Assembly: GCA_946533525.1 (NCBI GenBank)
Contig: CAMNBW010000108.1
Location: 1-6,115, forward strand
DNA length: 6,115 bases
Reading direction: 5' to 3'
DNA from: an uncultured Lachnospiraceae bacterium
GTDB taxonomy: Bacteria; Bacillota; Clostridia; Lachnospirales; Lachnospiraceae
Below, one piece after another: positions 1 to 5,225 of this stretch; within the stretch, counting starts at the first letter, position 1, and each line of letters starts with the position of its first letter. The translations under genes were made by a program, and so were the position numbers. The notes under the pieces were generated by a model that had not been told where the DNA came from, ran no database searches, and was given only the letters and a program-made list of their open reading frames with translations.

Positions 1-2079
1 ATTTTAAAGGCTCCGATAGAGCTTAAGAACAGAAGCAATTTCATACATGACGGAGAGGTCTTTTACAACAGGATAAGCTCCAACTATTCCCTGATGGGGA
101 TGGACGTAACACATCAGGATCTCCTCCACGCAGTGACTTCCCCACCGGAGATCTTCGTCCAGGAGGGCAACGTTACCACGGTGGCGGGAAACACCGTTAT
201 CAGCAGCAAGAATGAGGAAAAGCTCGAGATATTCAACAATCTCTTAAACCGCATCCTCGTTTCGGTGAACGCCCCCCTGACCTACCAGGACAGGGTATAT
301 ATAAGCGACGTGCTCTACCGGATGGGAATAAAGAACGATAACCTCTTTATGGAGGAGGTCAACCGGATAAAGCAGGAGAACAGCTCCACCAATAATCTTA
401 TAAACCTCCTTTTGGGAGGCGGCGACGAGGCCAGAGACGAGGCCTTAAGGCAGTACGTCAGTAATTTTATAGAAAATATCAGCAACAGGGAGGAGCGGCA
501 GGAAAATAGGGTGAATGAGAGCGGTCTGGCCCTAAGCATCATGAACAGGCTAAAGACCGGGGCTATTTACCAGATACTGTCGAACTTCAATACCAATATA
601 CATGACAACTACATAAACAGGAACGAGTTTTCAATCTCGGAGCAGTCCTATACCGCAAGGCAGCTTCTGACCGAGAGGCTCATGGAGAGGCTCACGGGAG
701 AAAGAGGAGAGCTCATCTACAGGAGCGAGAATGTCTATGAGGAGGAATTCATAAACGAAGAGCAGGAATCGAGCGAGGTCACGAACAATATAACCTCCGC
801 GGTGCTCTTAGACCTCGTGCGAAACCTCTACAACATGGGGTCGGACAGGATGAACGTCCACAACAGCCAGTGGTATGAATTCAGGGATATTTTATACAAT
901 TCCTCGGAGAATACCCTTAACAGGCTGAACTTCATAACCTCCGACAACTTCGTGACCTCGATCGAGGCGACGACCGTAGAGGGAGTGAGGCTCAACTTCC
1001 AGCCCACCGGAGAGGTGGAGGAGGAAGAGGAGACGAGTGTCAGGACCAACGAGGTAGAGGAGATAAGGAAACGTCTCGAACGCTCGGAGGAATATAATGC
1101 AAGGAACCTTGAGACCTACCGGAATATCACGGAGAGCAGGACTACCTCCACTCAGAGCCGGACGGTAGAGGGTGTGGAGCTTCAGATCCCGTCCTCCGGC
1201 GAGACTGAGGAAACTCAGGAGAACATCGTAAGAAGCGATGAGATAGAAGAGATCAGAAGACAGATCGAGCAGGTCGATCAGTACAATTTAAAGAATGTAG
1301 AGAGATACCAGAGGATGATCTCCATCCTGGAGAAGGCCCGGAAGGGCAGGGGCAGGGTAGACGGAGAGGAGCGCACAAGGCGGGCCTCCCGGGAAATCTT
1401 AAATTCCGGACCGGATACCTTAAGGGCCATATTCGAGGAAGAGGAGGAGGCCGCGACTCAGGAGCAGACCGTATTTAACGAGATACAGAGGCTCTTCCCC
1501 GACGACAGCGCAAGGATATTTAATATAATCCAGGAATATATGCAAAACGGCGGCAGCACCTTAAGCAACAATGTGAGCATTGTAAGGAACGACCTCACGA
1601 GCCTGGTCAGCGATATTGAGAGGGTGCGTGAGGAAAGCGAAAGGGTGGAGCTGGTTCTTAGGGAGGGCGACAATGCAGGCAGCGAGGCTGCGGAGGAGAT
1701 AAGGCGCTTAAATGAAAGGACAGCGGCAGCCCAGGAGGAGAGGAGATCGGAGGGCAGTGAGCCTTCCAGGATCCCGATAGTCCACCGTTCCAACGAGACC
1801 CTGACCCTTGAGGAGATAGAGGAGACACTGCAAAATTACAGGCAGTCCAGGGATGTAAACAAGGTGGACAATGAGAGCGTCACCGCTGTGGAGGAGAGGA
1901 CGAGGAGCATAAACCGTCAGGTAAACGAGAACGCCTCCGTCATCACCCAGAGAGATAGAGAGGACATAGCGGCCTTAGTCAATCAGGGAGTAAGAAACCA
2001 GATGAACGCCATATCCAACGAGGTCATGAGCAAGCTGGAGAACAGGCTCAGGAACGAGAAGAGCAGAAGAGGAATATAA
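1..2079 (+). CDS. Large Glu/Arg-rich coiled-coil protein of a contractile injection locus, 5'-truncated, function unknown
   Basis: The frame is open from the first base, and the ATG at 94 has no Shine-Dalgarno sequence before it, so the real start very probably lies upstream; 692 residues are visible. I do not recognise the family. Residues about 50-300 look like mixed helical domain sequence. Residues 325-387 and 388-439 are two copies of a 63-residue unit. The rest is highly charged, with Glu runs and long helix-like stretches (about 505-570 and 620-688), ending in a basic RRGI tail. There is no cysteine, one tryptophan, and no signal peptide or membrane segment. The gene precedes two CIS_tube genes, where contractile tails of Gram-positive phages usually keep the tape-measure gene. 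A tape measure, scaffold or assembly chaperone is therefore possible, but this is positional inference only. A released effector or a fibre-associated protein are alternatives. The coding assignment is secure. Confidence 0.9.
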   Translation: MLKAPIELKNRSNFIHDGEVFYNRISSNYSLMGMDVTHQDLLHAVTSPPEIFVQEGNVTTVAGNTVISSKNEEKLEIFNNLLNRILVSVNAPLTYQDRVYISDVLYRMGIKNDNLFMEEVNRIKQENSSTNNLINLLLGGGDEARDEALRQYVSNFIENISNREERQENRVNESGLALSIMNRLKTGAIYQILSNFNTNIHDNYINRNEFSISEQSYTARQLLTERLMERLTGERGELIYRSENVYEEEFINEEQESSEVTNNITSAVLLDLVRNLYNMGSDRMNVHNSQWYEFRDILYNSSENTLNRLNFITSDNFVTSIEATTVEGVRLNFQPTGEVEEEEETSVRTNEVEEIRKRLERSEEYNARNLETYRNITESRTTSTQSRTVEGVELQIPSSGETEETQENIVRSDEIEEIRRQIEQVDQYNLKNVERYQRMISILEKARKGRGRVDGEERTRRASREILNSGPDTLRAIFEEEEEAATQEQTVFNEIQRLFPDDSARIFNIIQEYMQNGGSTLSNNVSIVRNDLTSLVSDIERVREESERVELVLREGDNAGSEAAEEIRRLNERTAAAQEERRSEGSEPSRIPIVHRSNETLTLEEIEETLQNYRQSRDVNKVDNESVTAVEERTRSINRQVNENASVITQRDREDIAALVNQGVRNQMNAISNEVMSKLENRLRNEKSRRGI
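973..1317 (+). repeat. Tandem duplication of a 63-codon unit inside the first gene
   Basis: Two adjacent in-frame units start at 973 and 1162, a period of 189 bp (63 codons). Each begins with the residues TVEGV. Aligned without gaps, about 24 of the first 50 residues are identical, including TVEGV, a GE-EE motif, VR, an E-EEIR core and a YN--N-E-Y motif; most other positions are conservative swaps. Similarity fades after about residue 52 of the unit. The DNA has diverged more than the protein, so the duplication is old and has probably been kept by selection. A further EEI-led stretch near residues 606-632 may be a very decayed third copy, but I am not confident of that. Confidence 0.85.
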
Positions 2080-2110
2080 GAGGAATTTAAGAGGAATCTA
2101 AAAGGAATCC
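2067..2110 (+). repeat. Four tandem 11-bp units carrying SD-like cores and three-frame TAA stops
   Basis: Four head-to-tail 11-mers start at 2067, 2078, 2089 and 2100. The consensus is AAGAGGAATNT, and the last copy varies to AAAAGGAATCC. Each unit holds an AGAGG or AAAGG core resembling a ribosome binding site. TAA triplets at the unit junctions fall at 2077, 2088 and 2099, one in each reading frame, because 11 is not a multiple of 3. The first TAA is the actual stop of the upstream gene. The last core lies at a workable distance from the ATG at 2117 and probably serves it. The array may be a chance slippage product, or it may help terminate translation and reload ribosomes onto the next gene. 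Confidence 0.85.
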
Positions 2111-2113
2111 AGG
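2102..2113 (+). promoter_or_regulatory. Ribosome binding site for the first CIS_tube gene
   Basis: An AAAGGA core at about 2101-2106 ends 10 bases before the ATG at 2117. It is the last of the four repeated SD-like cores. A second, closer AGG at 2111-2113 lies only 3 bases before the start and is less likely to be used. Confidence 0.6.
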
Positions 2114-2116
2114 TAA

Positions 2117-2953
2117 ATGAACGAGATTATTCAGAATTTAGGCAGGAGCTTAACAGGCGACGCGGTAAAGGCCGTCCTTTGCGTAAGAAGTGCTGAAAAG
2201 GTGGATGAAGCGGGTGAGTCGCTGATAAAGGCTGCAACGGATGCGAATAAAATAAACGAAGAGCTGATGAAAAGGGCACTCAAATCCCTTGAGGGCACGG
2301 AAACCACCGCTACCTTTAAGGATATCAAGGGCATGGTTTCACAAAACGGCTATACTCCCGTAGAGGTGCAGTATAATCCGGCGACCTTAAGATTTTCAAC
2401 CTCCGCGGGTATGCAGACGGATTACGACGACTCGGCCGGAGACGTGGCGGTACGTACTGTAAAAAAGCCGGCCTCCACGGAGCTTAGCTTCGAGCTTTTG
2501 TTTGACGATGTCAACATCATGGATGCCTTTATGCTCTCAGACAATCCCATTACGAATATGTCCACGGGAAACCTTCTGCAGAGCGGAAAGAACCTGTATA
2601 ACAATATAAAAGGCCAGGGCTACTCGGTACGGGAGCAGATGGAGGTCATGCTGGCCCTGCTTACTATCCAGAGCGCCAGACAGGTCATCTTTTTCTGGGG
2701 TTCCATGAGCTTTCGAGGGGAGGTGACGGCTGTCAGCTCCACCTTTACGATGTTCAATAAAAAGGGAGAGCCCATAAGAGGCAAGGTAGGGATGACCATA
2801 AGGCAGGGACATTCATCGAATAAAACAGAAGAAGCCTTTAGGTATGACGAGAAATATTGGGACGATGCCTTTGACAGGGTGTTTACCGATGAGATAAAGC
2901 AGCCGTCGGCGCTTGAGAGCATGAGCAACAATCTTTTGAACTTAAAACTTTAA
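2117..2953 (+). CDS. CIS_tube-family hub/tube adaptor protein (first paralogue), no LysM domain
   Basis: This 278-residue protein has the hallmarks of the contractile injection system tube family, the N-terminal domain of Afp7/Pvc7-like proteins. It shows VQYNP at residues 84-88, an ELSFELLFDD strand around 122-131, FFWG at 192-195, and the closing TMFNKKGEPIRGKV block at 211-224. In this family the fold resembles the tail-tube protein and links the hexameric inner tube to the trimeric spike hub. Residues 1-75 form a charged helical leader with no recognised domain. The C-terminus is a short helical tail ending NLLNLKL, whereas many family members carry a LysM module there; none is seen. The start follows the SD repeat array. 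The gene lies between the large coil-rich gene and a paralogue 52 bases downstream. Function is inferred from family motifs. Confidence 0.85.
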   Translation: MNEIIQNLGRSLTGDAVKAVLCVRSAEKVDEAGESLIKAATDANKINEELMKRALKSLEGTETTATFKDIKGMVSQNGYTPVEVQYNPATLRFSTSAGMQTDYDDSAGDVAVRTVKKPASTELSFELLFDDVNIMDAFMLSDNPITNMSTGNLLQSGKNLYNNIKGQGYSVREQMEVMLALLTIQSARQVIFFWGSMSFRGEVTAVSSTFTMFNKKGEPIRGKVGMTIRQGHSSNKTEEAFRYDEKYWDDAFDRVFTDEIKQPSALESMSNNLLNLKL

Positions 2954-2970
2954 CTCAGCCGGAGCTAAAG
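2948..2970 (+). other. Small stem-loop spanning the stop codon of the first CIS_tube gene
   Basis: CTTTAACT at 2948-2955 can pair with AGCTAAAG at 2963-2970 with one A-C mismatch, leaving a 7-base loop. No T run follows, so it is not a typical intrinsic terminator. It could protect the mRNA 3' of the gene or be a chance fold. Confidence 0.3.
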
Positions 2971-2992
2971 GAATGCTGATAAAATAATTTTC

Positions 2993-2997
2993 GAGGG
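2993..2997 (+). promoter_or_regulatory. Ribosome binding site for the second CIS_tube gene
   Basis: GAGGG ends 8 bases before the ATG at 3006, a normal spacing. It supports that ATG as the true start within an otherwise AT-rich 52-base gap. Confidence 0.7.
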
Positions 2998-3005
2998 TAT
3001 TTATT

Positions 3006-3929
3006 ATGGCGTGGAGTGATGTAGGCGATTTTTTTAAACAGAATCTGGGAATTACCGAGAAGGCTATCCTGGAGGTCATCGACTTAAGAGACAGGGAAAT
3101 TGTGCTGGATCCGGCCGTAAATGTGGTGATGGGAGGGGCCGGAGAAAGCCTCATGGTCGACGGCAAGAACGGCAACAAGAGGCAGGCATTCATGAACGCC
3201 GGTATAGCCAGGGATCAGGTGGACGATGTGGATGATGCGGCACGGAAGGCCATGGATAAGAATTACCAACCGGTCGCCCCTAAGGACAGGAGCCATAATG
3301 TCAACAAGTATGTAAACGCCAAGGCGAAATACTTTACCGTGCAGTTCAATCCCAATACCTTAAGACTTTCAGGACACAGCGGCGGTCTCGTGCGTAAGAC
3401 GAACTTTAACGCGGCGACACAACAGAATAATAACAGCGGGCTTCAATATGGTCCCGGTAAGACCTATATCGAATTTGCAGTGACCCTGTTTTTTGACAAG
3501 GTGGACCCCCAGGATGCGTTTCTGGGCGATAAGCTGGCCCCTTCACTTACAAATATGGGCAAGGGAATAGCAAAGCTTGGGATGAAGATTGCGAATAAAA
3601 AGAAAAATACGGTCCAGCCCGAGGTAGAGGGCCTTATAGCTGCCTTAAGAAATGATAATACCAGGCTTATCACCTTCCACTGGGGGAATCTTTCATACCC
3701 GGGAATCTTAAAATCCGTTACTGCAAATTATGTGATGTTTAATGTAAGCGGAGAGCCCATAAGGGCTACGGTGGATCTTTCGATGACCTGTGCGGACGAC
3801 GAGATCATGCCTCGTTCCCTTGATATGTGGCGGAAGCTCTACACGGATGCCTTTATTGATGAGGCCCAGGCCGGAGGCAAGAGCTACGTCAAGACCTCGC
3901 AGAAGGTGGGAGGGCTCTTAAATATTTAA
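3006..3929 (+). CDS. CIS_tube-family hub/tube adaptor protein (second paralogue), no LysM domain
   Basis: This 307-residue protein is clearly related to the gene before it and carries the same landmarks in the same order. These are VQFNPNTLRLS at residues 112-122, an IEF...LFFDKVDPQDAF strand/turn at 155-172, FHWG at 224-227, and a VMFNVSGEPIRATVDLSM block at 243-260. Its N-terminal leader is longer (about 105 residues) and unlike the paralogue's, and it contains an Asn/Gln-rich loop at 139-143. The C-terminal helix ends GGLLNI, echoing the NLLNLKL end of the paralogue. No LysM motif is visible. Family knowledge places such proteins at the tube-to-hub junction. Two different copies suggest stacked rings, with one probably binding the hub encoded immediately downstream, but which copy does which is not shown by the sequence. 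Only 3 bases separate it from the hub gene, so the two are probably translated together. Confidence 0.85.
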   Translation: MAWSDVGDFFKQNLGITEKAILEVIDLRDREIVLDPAVNVVMGGAGESLMVDGKNGNKRQAFMNAGIARDQVDDVDDAARKAMDKNYQPVAPKDRSHNVNKYVNAKAKYFTVQFNPNTLRLSGHSGGLVRKTNFNAATQQNNNSGLQYGPGKTYIEFAVTLFFDKVDPQDAFLGDKLAPSLTNMGKGIAKLGMKIANKKKNTVQPEVEGLIAALRNDNTRLITFHWGNLSYPGILKSVTANYVMFNVSGEPIRATVDLSMTCADDEIMPRSLDMWRKLYTDAFIDEAQAGGKSYVKTSQKVGGLLNI

Positions 3930-3932
3930 ATT

Positions 3933-5153
3933 ATGGCTGAATTTGATGTTAGTAATCTAAAGGAAAAATATGAGGACTTTCATTCTTCCCTGATAGTGGT
4001 GGAGGTTGAAGGAAAGAAGATAGACAATGAAGAGCACGGGCTCAGGGTGACCAACTGCGAGGTGGAGCTTACCAGCGGATATGAGGCCGCCATCGCGGAG
4101 ATAGACCTGATCGGAGCCTACGACGGCACCATCTTTGATATCAGTAAGTGCAAGAATGTCATCGCAATGGGCTCCTCCATAAAGGTATCCTTAGGCTACG
4201 GAGCTACCGTCAGGGAGGTCTTCAGAGGCTTTATAGCCAGGGTGAATTTCGTTTTGCCCAAGAGTACCTATGATGATCCCTACATAAAGCTTACCGCAAT
4301 GGACATCAAGGGCAATATGATGGCGAACCGCCATTCGAGGCGCCTCAATTCAAAATATTTTTCCGACGCGGTCAAGGAGGTCATAGAGGCCAATCCCTTC
4401 TATGGCTATAAGGACGAGCAGCAGAAGAATTTCACGGAGCTCGTGATAGACAATACTCCCGATAAGCCCGAAGGAGCCGGAGACGGCGGAGCGGGAGGCG
4501 CCGGAGCGGCTGCCGGAGGCGGGGGTGGAGTTCCCGGAGGCGCAGAGGGAGAAAAGACCGACGATGTGCGCGTCGAGATGGTGGAAGAGAGCGACTATGA
4601 ATTCGTAGTCAAGGCTGCGAAGAAGTTCAACTTTGAATTTTTCACCGTGGGAGGGATGCTCTATTTCATAAAGGCCAAGAAGAATGAAAACGTTCTTATG
4701 GAGTTTTCTCCCGGAGAGATGATAAGAAGCCTGGATGTGGGCTACGACATCACCGGCCTGGTCGGACAGGTCGAGGTCAGGAACGTGGACTCCGACAAGG
4801 GCGATTTCGTAGGGAAGACGCAGAAAATAAGCGGCAAGATCTCCATCGGAAACAAGGCCAAGCCCCTGGTCACCAACCAGGCTCTGGTGTACATAGACCC
4901 GACGGCCCAGAGCAAGGAGAGCGCGGGCTACAGGGCGGAGTATTTAAGCTCCCAGGCCAGCTACAGGCTGGGGAATTTGCATGCCGTTACGATAGGGCTG
5001 CCGGAGATAATCCCGGGCAGGTTTATAGAGATCAAAAATCTGGGAGTACCGGTCAATAATACATTTTATGTTACGAGAGTAAAGCATGTGCTGTACAGGT
5101 CGGAATATACCACCGAGATAGAGGGCTGTGCAAAGGAGATCAAGACGGGTTAA
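3933..5153 (+). CDS. gp27/gpD-like spike hub protein (VgrG N-terminal-type domain)
   Basis: This 406-residue protein resembles the phage late control D/gp27 family, which forms the trimeric hub holding the central spike. The N-terminal half (about 20-130) contains the expected beta-rich pattern, with a LGYG turn at 87-90 and an EVFRGFIARV strand at 95-104. A YFSDAVKEVIE helix follows at 142-152. The signature ESDYEFVVKAAKKFNFEFF...GMLYFIKA lies at 219-248, matching the conserved E-S-D-x-F helix and following strand of the family. The C-terminal domain ends with a PGRFIEIKNLG...FYVTRVKHVL pattern typical of these hubs. Residues 181-206 are a Gly/Ala-rich insertion just before the signature helix. 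The ATG lies 3 bases after the previous stop, and the nearest SD-like GGGAGGG is 18 bases upstream, so translational coupling is likely. The hub is encoded apart from the spike, unlike the fused VgrG/Afp8 proteins. Confidence 0.85.
   Translation: MAEFDVSNLKEKYEDFHSSLIVVEVEGKKIDNEEHGLRVTNCEVELTSGYEAAIAEIDLIGAYDGTIFDISKCKNVIAMGSSIKVSLGYGATVREVFRGFIARVNFVLPKSTYDDPYIKLTAMDIKGNMMANRHSRRLNSKYFSDAVKEVIEANPFYGYKDEQQKNFTELVIDNTPDKPEGAGDGGAGGAGAAAGGGGGVPGGAEGEKTDDVRVEMVEESDYEFVVKAAKKFNFEFFTVGGMLYFIKAKKNENVLMEFSPGEMIRSLDVGYDITGLVGQVEVRNVDSDKGDFVGKTQKISGKISIGNKAKPLVTNQALVYIDPTAQSKESAGYRAEYLSSQASYRLGNLHAVTIGLPEIIPGRFIEIKNLGVPVNNTFYVTRVKHVLYRSEYTTEIEGCAKEIKTG
4473..4550 (+). other. Glycine/alanine-rich linker insertion in the hub protein
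   Basis: Codons 181-206 of the hub gene encode an almost pure Gly/Ala stretch with single Asp, Val, Pro and Glu residues. The DNA is a GC-rich, slippage-prone series of GGA, GGC, GCG and GCC codons. It sits in the loop between the two halves of the gp27-like fold and is flanked by charged residues. It is probably flexible and solvent-exposed. Confidence 0.85.
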
Positions 5154-5156
5154 GTA

Positions 5157-5184
5157 CCGGAGCAGCTGTGAGAATGCAGTCCGG
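5157..5184 (+). other. Weak stem-loop just after the hub gene stop
   Basis: CCGGA at 5157-5161 can pair with TCCGG at 5180-5184 across an 18-base loop. Five pairs over a long loop is marginal. It is recorded because it neighbours a better hairpin in the same gap. Confidence 0.2.
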
Positions 5185-5187
5185 GTC

Positions 5188-5210
5188 TTAACGGGGAAAA
5201 GGCCCGTTGA
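5188..5210 (+). promoter_or_regulatory. Hairpin between the hub and spike genes, just upstream of the spike RBS
   Basis: AACGGG at 5190-5195 pairs perfectly with CCCGTT at 5203-5208. A T-G wobble and a T-A pair extend this to 8 pairs (5188-5210), with the 7-base loop GAAAAGG. No T run follows, so it is unlikely to be a terminator. It ends 3 bases before the spike ribosome binding site and could tune spike translation or mark an mRNA processing point. Confidence 0.5.
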
Positions 5211-5213
5211 ATT

Positions 5214-5219
5214 AAGGAG
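5214..5219 (+). promoter_or_regulatory. Strong ribosome binding site for the spike gene
   Basis: A consensus AAGGAG lies 6 bases before the ATG at 5226. It is the best Shine-Dalgarno match in the window and fixes the spike start. Confidence 0.85.
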
Positions 5220-5225
5220 TTACAG

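Noticed and set aside
1458..1793. A 111-codon minus-strand frame rich in Leu and Ser
   Set aside because: This is the expected mirror of Glu/Arg-rich codons on the + strand, not a membrane protein gene.
2973..2987. A tiny ATG-CTG-ATA-AAA-TAA frame preceded by AAAGGA in the gap between the CIS_tube genes
   Set aside because: The SD-like core abuts the ATG with no spacing and only four residues would be made; more likely chance.
2942..3193. An 83-codon minus-strand frame covering the gap between the CIS_tube genes
   Set aside because: Most of it is antisense to the second CIS_tube gene, and it has no recognisable motif; gene order is uniformly + strand.
5188..5210. The hub-spike hairpin as an intrinsic terminator
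   Set aside because: No T run follows the stem, and an essential partner gene begins straight after it.
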